Below, piece after piece: positions 15,823-24,861 of a stretch of 60,233 bases of DNA. Both the position numbers and the translations under genes were made by a program. Under the pieces are notes generated by a model, which had not been told where the DNA came from, made no database searches, and saw only the letters and a list, made by a program, of their open reading frames with translations. Numbering within the stretch: the stretch's first letter is position 1; the number at the start of each line of letters is the position of its first letter. This DNA comes from Bacteroidales bacterium (GTDB lineage Bacteria > Bacteroidota > Bacteroidia > Bacteroidales > UBA932): the NCBI GenBank assembly GCA_024401745.1, contig JAKSKK010000010.1:1-60233 (forward strand), given 5' to 3'.

Positions 15823-18237
15823 ATGAAACGTATCTCACTTGCTCTCATATTTCTGCTGACCGGTGTTCTGACGTTCGCCCAGGGCTATCCCAACGGGCTT
15901 TCTGCCGACACTGTTGACCCCGAAGCCGATGCCAGGTTCATTTCCGAAATGAAGGCGAAGATGGACAAGGTGCGCCGCACCCAGCAGAGGCCCACGGTGG
16001 CTCTGGTGCTCAGCGGTGGCGGTGCCCGCGGTTCGGCACACGTCGGTGTCATGAAGGTTCTCGAGGAGATGAGAATCCCCATCGACATGATCTGCGGCAC
16101 CAGCATGGGCGGCCTCATGGGCGGCCTCTATTCCATGGGATACACTGCCGACCAGCTCGACTCCCTTCTCAAGGAGCAGGACTGGAACCTGACGCTGTCT
16201 GACGACATCTCTCCCAGATACAAGCCATACAAGGAGAAGGAGTATCGCTCGAAGTACGTCCTCACGGTGCCGTTCCACTACGAGAACGCTGCCGACAATC
16301 CCAAGCATATCAAGGACCTTGACCTCGGTGCCGGTGCCGGCGACCTCTCTACCCAGAGCGGTCTCAACACCATCGCCAGCTCGCTCCCGTCGGGCTATGT
16401 GGTCGGCTTCAACATCAACAATCTGCTCGCCAGCCTCACCGTGGGCTATCAGGACAGCATAGCCTTCTCGACTCTGCCCATACCTTACTTTGCCGTGGCC
16501 ACCGACATGGCCAGCTGCAAGGCCAAGAACTGGGGCAACGGCGACGTACGCGACGCCATGCGCTCCACCATGTCGATCCCCGGCCTGTTTTCGCCCGTGT
16601 GGACCGGCGACATGGTCCTCGTCGACGGTGGCACGCGAAACAACTTCCCGGCTGACCTTGCCCGCGCGATGGGCGCCGACTATGTGATAGGCGTGGAGCT
16701 TTCAGCCGCCGCTGCCGAGAATTCGGAGGTCGACAACATAGGCAACATCGTGATGCGCTTCATCAAGATGCTGGGCCAGGATGCATACAACAAGAACATT
16801 GGCGAGGCCGACATTCTCATCAGGCCCGACCTCGAGGGCTATGGAATGCTGAGCTTCGAGACTGAGGCGATAGATACCATGATAACCCGCGGCTACAGGG
16901 CCGCCAAGCTGCATGAGGAGGAGCTCAAGGAGGTCAGGAGCCATGTCAAGTCCGGTGCGCCCCGCCTTCAGGCCCGCCCCGCGACCGACATTGCCCAGCA
17001 CCCCGTGAGCGTGTCTGCCATCGAGTTCCCCGGCATGAGCGACCGCGAGTCCCGCACCATGATGCGCAAGATAGGCCTCGACGTCACCAAGAAGATCGGC
17101 AAGGCCGACCTTGATGAGGCCATGCAGGAGATAGTGTCGGTGCCCGCATTCGAGACTGCCACATATTCTCTGCTGGGTTCCGAGGAACCCTACCGCCTGC
17201 AGTTCGACTGCATCAAGAAGCCCGTGCACCAGCTTGGGCTTGGCGTCAGGATGGATACCCAGGACTGGGCCGCCCTGCTGCTGAATCTTGGCCTGAACAC
17301 CAACAAGCTCGAGGGCTCGAAGCTGGAATTCGAGACCAGGATAGCCCAAAACTTCTACACCAGGCTGCACTATTCCTTCGATATTCTGGCCCTGCCCACG
17401 ATCAATGCGGAGTTCAAGTGGTTCAACAGCAACCATGACTATCAGGTCACCACATCCAACCTGCTGATCAACTCGATGTACCGTGGCCACGAGGAGTCAG
17501 TGTACCTGTCTAACAGCAGATGGACCGCACTCAACATGCAGGCAGGTGTCAAGAACAGGCACTATCTGACCAAGAAGCTGCTGAGTCAGTTCATCGTCGG
17601 TGACGTAAGCGGTGGTGACGGAAGGGTTGGAGCCGGCGGCGGGGTCGATGAGCTGGATCCGTACATCAACGGAGACTTCCCCCTGGCCTTCGTGAATGTA
17701 GACATATTCACATACGACAGCAAGTACTTCCCCCGCAGGGGTCTAGACCTGAAAGCCAAGGCGGAATATTACTTCAAGAACAGCTGCCCCATAGTCTCGT
17801 TCGACTTCGGCCACGCCTTCAGCTTCGGGCAGCATGTGTCGCTGGTGGCTGACGTCCATGCCCGCAGCATCATGTCATCGGAGCCCTGCTTCTACGCCTG
17901 CAACGCCGTGGGTGGATTCATGGAAGGACGTTACTGGGAGCAGCAGATACCTTTCGTAGGCTTCCAGCAGATGTGCGTCTGCAGCAACAACCTGCTTGTG
18001 GCGAATGCCGAACTCCGTGTGAACCCTGCCAAGAACTTCTACGTCTCGGCAATGGCCGGTGGCTTCGACAGCAGCTACAGCATCGACGAGATGTTCTCTG
18101 ACCATAGCAGGACAGTCCTCGGACTGGGCGGTCAGCTCAGCTACAACACCATAGGCGGACCCATACGTGCAAGGGTCTGCTGGTCGACTTTCGACAGGAA
18201 AGTGAACTACGTGATCTCAGCGGGCTTCGACTTCTAG
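15823..18237 (+). CDS. Patatin-like phospholipase with C-terminal outer-membrane beta-barrel
   Basis: An 804-residue protein with an N-terminal signal peptide (cleavage near LTFAQG). The patatin domain (about 58-270) has the oxyanion loop SGGGARG, the nucleophile in GTSMGG and the Asp in VDGGTRNNF. The central part resembles a POTRA-like linker. The last 300 or so residues alternate beta strands and end in Phe (VISAGFDF), as in proteins inserted by the BAM complex. This architecture matches the type Vd/PlpD-like autotransporter lipases and their Bacteroidota RssA-type relatives. The stop overlaps the convergent MFS gene by 21 nt. Confidence 0.9.
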   Translation: MKRISLALIFLLTGVLTFAQGYPNGLSADTVDPEADARFISEMKAKMDKVRRTQQRPTVALVLSGGGARGSAHVGVMKVLEEMRIPIDMICGTSMGGLMGGLYSMGYTADQLDSLLKEQDWNLTLSDDISPRYKPYKEKEYRSKYVLTVPFHYENAADNPKHIKDLDLGAGAGDLSTQSGLNTIASSLPSGYVVGFNINNLLASLTVGYQDSIAFSTLPIPYFAVATDMASCKAKNWGNGDVRDAMRSTMSIPGLFSPVWTGDMVLVDGGTRNNFPADLARAMGADYVIGVELSAAAAENSEVDNIGNIVMRFIKMLGQDAYNKNIGEADILIRPDLEGYGMLSFETEAIDTMITRGYRAAKLHEEELKEVRSHVKSGAPRLQARPATDIAQHPVSVSAIEFPGMSDRESRTMMRKIGLDVTKKIGKADLDEAMQEIVSVPAFETATYSLLGSEEPYRLQFDCIKKPVHQLGLGVRMDTQDWAALLLNLGLNTNKLEGSKLEFETRIAQNFYTRLHYSFDILALPTINAEFKWFNSNHDYQVTTSNLLINSMYRGHEESVYLSNSRWTALNMQAGVKNRHYLTKKLLSQFIVGDVSGGDGRVGAGGGVDELDPYINGDFPLAFVNVDIFTYDSKYFPRRGLDLKAKAEYYFKNSCPIVSFDFGHAFSFGQHVSLVADVHARSIMSSEPCFYACNAVGGFMEGRYWEQQIPFVGFQQMCVCSNNLLVANAELRVNPAKNFYVSAMAGGFDSSYSIDEMFSDHSRTVLGLGGQLSYNTIGGPIRARVCWSTFDRKVNYVISAGFDF

Positions 18238-19386
18238 CCTGCGCCCGCGCATCAGGAACCATACCGATACGGCCGAGCCCACAAGGGCTATGGCTGCTCC
18301 TATGTAGCCCACCGTGTGCAGGCCAGGGCCGTTTATCGCCCATGCGCCGATCACCGGGCCGGCGCCTATGCCTACGTTGAAGAGGCCTGAGTACAGGGCC
18401 ATCGCCACCGTGGTGGCCTTCTTCTCTGCAGCCATCAGCTCTGCCTGGAACACCAGGTTCATGAAGGTCATTGCTATGCCCCAGAATATGCACAGTGCAG
18501 TGATTGTCCAGAGCGATGCTGACGCAGCCCCCAGCAGTGCGAGCCCGATGGTGATTCCCACGAACGAGACGACAGTGAGCACGGTGCGCTGTGAGGGGAA
18601 GTTCTTCGAGAATATCGCGCTGGCTATGATACCGGCCAGACCGAAGATCATCAGCACGACGGTGATGGTGTTCTGCGGCAGACCTGCAATCTGCAGCAGG
18701 AAGGGCTCGATGTAGCTGTATGCGGTGAAGTGACCGGTGACAAGAAGTACGATTATGGCGTATATGGCGAGCAGCCTTCTGTTCCTGAGCATCCTCGGGA
18801 GCTCGCTGACCGAGAAGACGGTGTTGTTCTCTACCTTTGGGAATGCCAGGATGAGAAGGATAAGCACTATCGCCGCCACGGAGCCTATGCAGATGAAGGT
18901 CATCCTCCAGCCAAGGGCAAGGCCCACCATGCGTCCTATCGGCAGGCCGATTATCTGTGCCACTGACGTGCCCGTCATTATCAGGCTCATCGCCAGAGCC
19001 CGCCTGCCTTTGGGCGAGACCTCCACGGCGATTGGCGTGGCTACGGCCCAGAACAGCGAGTGCGCGCAGGCGACTCCCATTCTCGAGAACATGAGCATGT
19101 AGTATCCGGTCGCAAGTCCCGACACCACATGGCTTGCCACGAAGAGGCCTACGATGCCTATCATCAGCTTCCTGTATTCGACATGCGAGCATGCCATCAT
19201 GAGTGGCAGCGACATTATCGCCACCACCCATGCGTATGCTGATATGAGGAATCCGGCCCTCGCCTCGCTTATTCCGAGGTCGGCCGATATGTCGGTGAGC
19301 AGACCTATGGGGGCCGACTCGCTCGTGTTGAACACGAACGCGGCCACCGTGAGGATAAGGACAGGTAGCAGGCTACCTTTCTTCAT
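18217..19386 (-). CDS. MFS transporter, sugar-efflux/drug-efflux type
   Basis: A 389-residue protein with about 12 hydrophobic segments and the MFS loops ADLGISEARAGFLISAYAW and SPKGRRALAMSLIMTGTSVA. It resembles the AraJ/SotB/DHA1 efflux branch, so the substrate could be a sugar, nucleoside or drug. Its ATG overlaps the phosphoesterase stop (TAATG), tying it to the PRTase-permease-phosphoesterase operon. It may export a product of those enzymes; that is inference. The 3' end overlaps the patatin gene tail on the opposite strand. Confidence 0.88.
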   Translation of the reverse strand: MKKGSLLPVLILTVAAFVFNTSESAPIGLLTDISADLGISEARAGFLISAYAWVVAIMSLPLMMACSHVEYRKLMIGIVGLFVASHVVSGLATGYYMLMFSRMGVACAHSLFWAVATPIAVEVSPKGRRALAMSLIMTGTSVAQIIGLPIGRMVGLALGWRMTFICIGSVAAIVLILLILAFPKVENNTVFSVSELPRMLRNRRLLAIYAIIVLLVTGHFTAYSYIEPFLLQIAGLPQNTITVVLMIFGLAGIIASAIFSKNFPSQRTVLTVVSFVGITIGLALLGAASASLWTITALCIFWGIAMTFMNLVFQAELMAAEKKATTVAMALYSGLFNVGIGAGPVIGAWAINGPGLHTVGYIGAAIALVGSAVSVWFLMRGRRLEVEAR

Positions 19387-20969
19387 TACTGTAGAGTGTA
19401 TTCAGCCGGCTTGTCGGGGAGTCTCCACCAGAGGACTGAGGGGTCGAGCTCCTTGACGTCGTCGTTGTCTATCCACTTGACGTTGAGGGTGAACTTATTG
19501 TCCTTGACCATCTTCAGGGGGATGTGCACTACGCCGTCGTCAAGCTTGCACTCGTACTCCTTGGTCTGTCCGCCGGACTGGAAGATGACGTAGAGCTTGT
19601 CGGTTGCGCGGATGTCGTCATGCAGGAACACGGCCACCCTGATGCAGGTCTTGTCGTGGTCGACCTCGATGTCGAACGTGCCGTCGTCGGTTCCGTGGTA
19701 GTCCCAGCTCTCTTCAATCTTGTAGGGGTCTGTGCAGCGGATCTCGTCCCTGCAGCCGAGAGGAAGGGTCCTGGTGTAGTCGGTGAAGAGGTTCACGGTA
19801 TGCTCCACCTTCTTCATCGAGCCGTTCATCTCGAATCCGTTGGTGACTGCGATGGGGATGCGTCCGACCTCTTTGCAGCCCTTGCCGCACTTGGCGTTGA
19901 TGGTGAATGTGCGGGTCTCGTGCGGGTCGAGGGTGCCCTCGCCGCATGCGGGCTCGAAGGTGATGCCCTTGTCCTCAGGAAGAGCGAAGGAATAGTACAT
20001 CTTCTCGCCTGTGGTGTTGTCGGCCGACAGGGTGAAGCGGAAGGTCTCGGGTACAGGCTGGTTGAATGTGAGGTAGGGAGCCTTGAAGAAGCCGCTGCTG
20101 AGCAGTGCGCCCACGAGTGCGGCGTTCTTGTTGCTCACCACGTCATTGGCTACCATTGCACCGATGGGGATGTTTGCGATCGCGGGCTTGCCGTCGCGGG
20201 CAGACACCATCATGTAGTGGTCGAATTCGCCCACCTCGGCGCCGCGCAGCTCGGAGTCACCGCCTGCGGTTGCAACCACATAGTACTCCATGCCGCCGCG
20301 CTCCTCATAGTAGTACATGTGGGTGTGGCCGCTGAAAACGGTGTACTGGTGGCCCTGCAGCATGCTGTCGATGAACTCGTAGCCGCCGTGGTTCTGGGGA
20401 TACCAGAGGGGATCGTGCATGAACACATAGATGTGGCGGCCGTTCCAGCCGTTCATCACGTTCTTGAAGTACTCCACCTGCTTTTCGGAGATGGCCCTTC
20501 CGCTGTGTTCCTCGGTGTCGAGCACCAGGAAGAGGTCGGGGCCGAAGCTGAAGCTGTAGTAGGTGCAGCCGAAGCGACGGATGTAGTCGTCGGTCTGCGC
20601 CTGGCTTGAGAGGTCATGGTTGCCGCCGCAGAGGAAGAAAGGCACCTCGAGCTTGGAGAGCCTCTGCATCATGTCGGCCCACTGGGGCTCAGAGTACTTC
20701 ACGTCGCTCACGAAGCCTTCCACGAGGTCGCCGACGTTGATCACGAAGGCGGGAGCAAGGCGGTTGATCTCCTGGATGGCCGTCTCGAACGCGCCGGTGT
20801 CGCTGCCGCCCGTCTTGTCGGGAAGCACGATGAACTTGTAGTCGTCTGCCTGGCACGTGGGTACGCCGGTCCAAGGCTTCTTCTCAGTCGAAAGGGGGCT
20901 GGAGAATGTCTGTGCGCCTGCGAGGGTGCAGGCGAGCAGCATGGCCGCTGCGATTATTCTTTCTTTCAT
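19386..20969 (-). CDS. Secreted calcineurin-like metallophosphoesterase
   Basis: A 527-residue protein with a signal peptide (cleavage near LAGAQT). The phosphoesterase domain (about 45-260) contains FVINVGDLVEG, CGGNHDLSS, FMHDPLWYP and FSGHTHMYYYE, the metal-binding blocks. One oddity is that the first block reads FIVLPDKTGG, where D-x-H is usual. A C-terminal beta-rich region (about 300-527) with VRVAVFLHDD-like strands recalls a CBM9-like fold. Co-transcribed downstream of an NCS1 permease (adjacent codons), it may dephosphorylate extracellular nucleotides before uptake. Confidence 0.85.
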   Translation of the reverse strand: MKERIIAAAMLLACTLAGAQTFSSPLSTEKKPWTGVPTCQADDYKFIVLPDKTGGSDTGAFETAIQEINRLAPAFVINVGDLVEGFVSDVKYSEPQWADMMQRLSKLEVPFFLCGGNHDLSSQAQTDDYIRRFGCTYYSFSFGPDLFLVLDTEEHSGRAISEKQVEYFKNVMNGWNGRHIYVFMHDPLWYPQNHGGYEFIDSMLQGHQYTVFSGHTHMYYYEERGGMEYYVVATAGGDSELRGAEVGEFDHYMMVSARDGKPAIANIPIGAMVANDVVSNKNAALVGALLSSGFFKAPYLTFNQPVPETFRFTLSADNTTGEKMYYSFALPEDKGITFEPACGEGTLDPHETRTFTINAKCGKGCKEVGRIPIAVTNGFEMNGSMKKVEHTVNLFTDYTRTLPLGCRDEIRCTDPYKIEESWDYHGTDDGTFDIEVDHDKTCIRVAVFLHDDIRATDKLYVIFQSGGQTKEYECKLDDGVVHIPLKMVKDNKFTLNVKWIDNDDVKELDPSVLWWRLPDKPAEYTLQ

Positions 20970-22232
20970 TTATTGCTTTCTTTGGATAAGTTCTCCGATT
21001 ACGAATATCACAGCTGCCACTGTCATGCCGTTGATTGAAGGGATGCCCCACTTCAGGAGGTTGGCAACCACTGCACCAAGCACTACGCCTGCAATGGCGA
21101 ACCAGTTGACTGTCTTTACTTCCTTTGTGCCGTCAAGATATTTCTTGCGGTTCATGAAGTAGCTGAGAATGAGGATGATGCCTACGGGAGGAAGGGTGCA
21201 GTTGAGCACGTTGAGCCAGCCGCAGAAGTTCCAGTACAGCCATACGGCGGCAACGGTACCGATGATACCTGCAACGAGCACCATGGTCTTCTTCTTGATG
21301 CCGAAGATGTTGCTGAGGCCGAGGCCTGAGGTGTAGAGGGCGTTGTCGTTGGTTGTCCAGATGTTGAGGCCGAGCACGATGGTGGCTGACCAGAAGAGGC
21401 CGAGGTTCAGCATGACCTCGAAGATGTCGTTACCGCCTACGTAGATGCTTGAGACGGCACCGAAGAAGAACATCAGGGAGTTGCCGAGGAAGAATGCGAC
21501 CACCGTCACGATTGCACCGATCCAGCCGTTCTTTGCGAAGCGCGAGAAGTTGGGCGTTGCCGTACCGCCAGAGACGAAGCTGCCGATCACGAGGCCTGCG
21601 CCTGCGATGACGGTCATGTCCTTGGTTCCGCGGGCGAACTGCTCGATGAGGGTGGAGTCTCCTCTGGTCACAGCAAGTATCATTGCGGTGGTGCCGAGAA
21701 TGGCGACGAGGGGAACTGCTATGTAGCTCACGACGGTGAGGCCCTTGATTCCGTAGTATGCCGATGCGGTCATGCAGACACCTGCAAGCAGGACGAGCAG
21801 ATAACCGGCGATGGGCATGTGCTCGGGAGTCACGTCAAGTCCGAGGAGCTCCTTCGCGATGGGGATTGCGAACATGGCAAGACCTACGCCGAACCAGCCG
21901 ATCTGGGTGAAGCTGATCATTGCGCTGGGCAGCCAGCTTCCCTTCTTTCCGAAGCTGCGGTGTGCGAGCATGTCGAGGGTGAGTCCGCTCTCTGCGCCGA
22001 TGAAACCGAGTGCTCCGGTGTAGGCACCGAGGATCGCGCCACCGAGGATGAGGGCGAGGATGAATCCCTTGAAGTCAAGGCCTGCAGCCAGGTTCTGGCC
22101 GGCCCACATGCTTGCTGAGAAGAAGGTGAATCCCAGCATGATCATGAACATAGTGAGGTTGGACTTGCGTCCTTTCTCGTTTACGACGCTGTTGGTGTAG
22201 TCGTAATCGACGGTTGGTTTGTCTGTACGCAT
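20970..22232 (-). CDS. codB: NCS1-family cytosine/purine permease (CodB-like)
   Basis: A 420-residue protein with about 12 membrane segments. NCS1 features are the N-terminal FFSASMWAGQNLAAGLDFKG, GFIGAESGLTLDMLAHRSFG and ISFTQIGWFGVGLAMF. NCS1 proteins import nucleobases with Na+ or H+; the sequence is closest in feel to cytosine permease CodB. It lies 5 nt downstream of a PRTase gene and directly before a secreted phosphoesterase, a setting that fits base salvage. No cytosine deaminase is nearby, so the base is uncertain. Confidence 0.85.
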   Translation of the reverse strand: MRTDKPTVDYDYTNSVVNEKGRKSNLTMFMIMLGFTFFSASMWAGQNLAAGLDFKGFILALILGGAILGAYTGALGFIGAESGLTLDMLAHRSFGKKGSWLPSAMISFTQIGWFGVGLAMFAIPIAKELLGLDVTPEHMPIAGYLLVLLAGVCMTASAYYGIKGLTVVSYIAVPLVAILGTTAMILAVTRGDSTLIEQFARGTKDMTVIAGAGLVIGSFVSGGTATPNFSRFAKNGWIGAIVTVVAFFLGNSLMFFFGAVSSIYVGGNDIFEVMLNLGLFWSATIVLGLNIWTTNDNALYTSGLGLSNIFGIKKKTMVLVAGIIGTVAAVWLYWNFCGWLNVLNCTLPPVGIILILSYFMNRKKYLDGTKEVKTVNWFAIAGVVLGAVVANLLKWGIPSINGMTVAAVIFVIGELIQRKQ

Positions 22233-22237
22233 TGTGA

Positions 22238-23320
22238 TTATTTATATTGGGTCATTTTCTTCTTGAACTCGTCCAGGCGGATGTTGCATATCTCGGCGAG
22301 CTTGCGCTTGAGCGACCTTGCGATGAAGTCCTGCTCCTTGTAGAACAGTTCCTCGGTGCCGGGGAGGCCCTGAAGGCGGGTGATGTCCAGCCACTCGTCG
22401 TAGTCGGTGTCGGGGCTGTATCCTATCTTCTCCTCTATGAAGTGGCTGATGTTGGTGTGGGGAGCCGCCGCGAGCAGGGAGTTCCAGTACTCTAGCACTT
22501 CCTCGATGTGGGCGTAGATCTCGTATCTGCGGGCGCCGCCGTCGTAGATGATGCACTTCTCGAAAAGGGCGTTGGGGTCGTTCACTATGTAGGCGCGGAA
22601 CTCGGGGCTGATGATGCCGTCCTGCCAGCCGAAGTCGATGTCGGGAGTGTTCACGCCGGTGACTCCGTAGTTTTCGTAAACCGAGAAGATGCCTTCGTAG
22701 AAGAAGCATTCGAAGCCCTGGAAGTCAGGCCACATCTGGCGGAAATCGTCGGTCATGTGCTCCATGATGCTGATGGCCTTGGTGCCTCCGATGGTAAAGA
22801 ACACCACCTTCTTGAAGCTGCCGCCGAACCTGTTGAAGATCTCTGCCACCTTGCCGAGGCACATACGCAGGGTGTCGCCCGATGCGATTATGTCGCCAAT
22901 CATGAGCACGCAGTCCTTCTCAGGATGCAGCTTCTCGTACTTGATGTTGAGGCCGGTTATGACGCCTCTGTCGATCACTCTCTCACAGGACACGAAGTTG
23001 ATGCCCTTGACGTTGATGCCCGTCTTGCTGCAGCATTCCTCGAGAGGGTAGTTGAGGCCGCCGCGGAGGATGGTCAGGATGCTTACGTTCTCAGACAGCC
23101 CGTTGTTCTTCAGATACTTCAGGCCTGCCGTGGTGGCGGGACCCATAGCCAGATAGGAATCGTATCCGACGACTTCCGGAGAAGCCATCAGACGCCTTGT
23201 GCCCTTGCTGCTGACGATATAATAGTTATTCTGAATCCGATCGGACTCCAGCTTGTAGATACTCGTTTCATCTGACAGGACTACTTTGCGCAGACCTGCA
23301 TTTTCAATGTATTTCAGCAT
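22238..23320 (-). CDS. Phosphoribosyltransferase-family protein, nucleobase salvage-associated
   Basis: A 360-residue protein with the PRPP-binding block CVLMIGDIIASGDTLRM (about 137-153) and TILRGGLNYP upstream, as in uracil or purine PRTases. It is much longer than a normal UPRT (about 210). The C-terminal 170 residues (GFGWQDG-like DFGWQDGII, then YDEWLDITRL) belong to no family I recognise. The first gene of a four-gene operon, it probably converts the imported base to its nucleotide. Which base is used, and what the extension does, cannot be told. Confidence 0.75.
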   Translation of the reverse strand: MLKYIENAGLRKVVLSDETSIYKLESDRIQNNYYIVSSKGTRRLMASPEVVGYDSYLAMGPATTAGLKYLKNNGLSENVSILTILRGGLNYPLEECCSKTGINVKGINFVSCERVIDRGVITGLNIKYEKLHPEKDCVLMIGDIIASGDTLRMCLGKVAEIFNRFGGSFKKVVFFTIGGTKAISIMEHMTDDFRQMWPDFQGFECFFYEGIFSVYENYGVTGVNTPDIDFGWQDGIISPEFRAYIVNDPNALFEKCIIYDGGARRYEIYAHIEEVLEYWNSLLAAAPHTNISHFIEEKIGYSPDTDYDEWLDITRLQGLPGTEELFYKEQDFIARSLKRKLAEICNIRLDEFKKKMTQYK

Positions 23321-23330
23321 TTGGTAAAAG

Positions 23331-23384
23331 TTGGACTACGTCCAATCGGGATACAAAGATAATCAATTATCCGTTCTGCACAAA
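23331..23384 (-). promoter_or_regulatory. Strong promoter and start-site palindrome of the PRTase operon
   Basis: On the minus strand TTTG (23384-23381), 19 nt, TATCTTTG (23361-23354): an ideal match, lying partly within the comF 3' end. Just downstream is the perfect inverted repeat ttggac-tac-gtccaa (23331-23345), at or after the expected start of transcription. It could be an operator or a leader hairpin. Confidence 0.7.
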
Positions 23385-24110
23385 CCCCAGAGTGGCTATC
23401 GAGATGCGTTTTTCGGGCGAAATCTGCTGCCGGAGGGCATCATAGCAGGCCGCGAGGGTGGCACCGGTGGTGAACACGTCGTCGATGAGGAGCACATGGT
23501 GCGCGCCGGCCAGTGCCGGTGAGCCGGCGGCCCTGAACGCACCGGCCAGGTTCGCCGCCCTGTCCTTGCCCGTCAGCCGCACCTGGGTCGCTGTCCTCCT
23601 GACTCTCCTGAGCGCCCTTGAGTCCATGCGTGCGCCAAGCGCCGAGGCCACTTCGCGGGCTATGATCTCCGCCTGGTTGTACCCCCTCCTGAGCCTTCTG
23701 GTCCAGTGCAGCGGCACGGGCACCACGAGGTCGACGTCGGCGTACTGCCCGCTTGCCTTGAGCTCCTCGCCCAGCATCCGCGCGAACATCCGCCCCGCCC
23801 CGAAGTCCCTGTGGTACTTCAGCGCCTGCGTAATTTTCCTATACGGCGACGTCGCGCTGTAATAGAAGAGCGCCGTCGCGTATTGGTAGAAATCTGCCTC
23901 GATCCGGGCGTTGTAGAGGTCGGCCATGGGGTTGTGCGACATGCCCGAGAAGCGCGTGAGCGGCAGGTCCGCGAGGCACTCCAGGCAGATGTGCCGCTCC
24001 TCGGGCATCAGCCCCTGCCCGCACACAACACAAACCCTCGGCAGCGCCAGATCAGCGATTGCCGAGGTAAAAGTCTTGAAGTTCAGTTTAAGCAGGCGTT
24101 TGTCAATCAT
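23367..24110 (-). CDS. comF: ComF family phosphoribosyltransferase-like protein
   Basis: A 247-residue protein with the ComF layout: an N-terminal zinc motif (CVVCG ... ICLEC), VPVPLHWTRRLRRGYNQAE in the middle, and the PRTase block VLLIDDVFTTGATL near residue 206. ComF proteins take part in DNA uptake and fork repair in other bacteria; their biochemical role is unsettled. The PRTase operon promoter overlaps its end. It is 10 nt downstream of the FabG-type gene on the same strand. Confidence 0.9.
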   Translation of the reverse strand: MIDKRLLKLNFKTFTSAIADLALPRVCVVCGQGLMPEERHICLECLADLPLTRFSGMSHNPMADLYNARIEADFYQYATALFYYSATSPYRKITQALKYHRDFGAGRMFARMLGEELKASGQYADVDLVVPVPLHWTRRLRRGYNQAEIIAREVASALGARMDSRALRRVRRTATQVRLTGKDRAANLAGAFRAAGSPALAGAHHVLLIDDVFTTGATLAACYDALRQQISPEKRISIATLGFVQNG

Positions 24111-24120
24111 TGTCAGGGAA

Positions 24121-24858
24121 TCAGCAGTTCATTGCTCCGCAGCAGCTGATCACCTGCCCGCTGACGTACGACGACAGGTCGCTGGCCAGGAAGAGCGCCA
24201 CCTTGGCAACGTCTTCCACCGTGCCACCGCGCCGCAGCGGGATGGTCTTTATCCAGGCCTGGCGCACCTCCTCGGGCATGGCCGCAGTCATGTCGGAGAT
24301 GATGAATCCGGGAGCTATGCAGTTGGCGCGTATGCCGCGGGGGCCCATCTCCTTGGCGATGGACTTGGCAAGCCCTATGAGACCAGCCTTGGAGGCAGAG
24401 TAGTTGGTCTGACCGGCATTGCCGTGCTCGCCCACAACGGAACTCATGTTGATGATGCTTCCGCAGCGCTGCTTCGACATCACCGGTACTACCGCGTGGG
24501 TGAAGTTGAAGGCCGACTTGAGGTTTACGTTGATGACGGCGTCCCACTGCTCCTCTTCCATGCGGAGCATAAGGCCGTCCTTCGTGATGCCGGCATTGTT
24601 CACCAGCACGTCAATGCGGCCGAAGTCGGCAACTATCTGATCCACAACGCTGTGCGTGGCGGCGAAGTCGGCCGCGTCGGATTCGTAGGCCTTGACCTTT
24701 ACGCCCAGGGCCTCCAGCTCAGCCACCGTGTCGGGGTTTATGCAGATGTCGGTGAAAGCTATGTCAGCACCCTCGGATGCGAACTTCAGGGCTATGGCCT
24801 TTCCTATGCCCTTTGACGCGCCTGTGATCAGCGCAACCTTTCCTTCGAGTAGTCCCAT
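24121..24858 (-). CDS. fabG: 3-oxoacyl-[ACP] reductase FabG-type (SDR)
   Basis: A 245-residue classical short-chain dehydrogenase. TGASKGIGKA binds NADPH, NNAG follows, and the Ser/Tyr/Lys site appears as SSVVGEHG then NYSASKAG. The C-terminal end fits FabG, which reduces 3-oxoacyl-ACP in fatty-acid synthesis. It lies 3 nt after the stop of the M24 peptidase gene, on the same strand. Confidence 0.9.
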   Translation of the reverse strand: MGLLEGKVALITGASKGIGKAIALKFASEGADIAFTDICINPDTVAELEALGVKVKAYESDAADFAATHSVVDQIVADFGRIDVLVNNAGITKDGLMLRMEEEQWDAVINVNLKSAFNFTHAVVPVMSKQRCGSIINMSSVVGEHGNAGQTNYSASKAGLIGLAKSIAKEMGPRGIRANCIAPGFIISDMTAAMPEEVRQAWIKTIPLRRGGTVEDVAKVALFLASDLSSYVSGQVISCCGAMNC

Positions 24859-24861
24859 ATT

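Noticed and set aside
18137-19231. Frame of 364 codons on the minus strand over the MFS gene
   Set aside because: Same strand but another frame; the translation is Arg/His-rich with no membrane segments, while the MFS frame gives a normal transporter.
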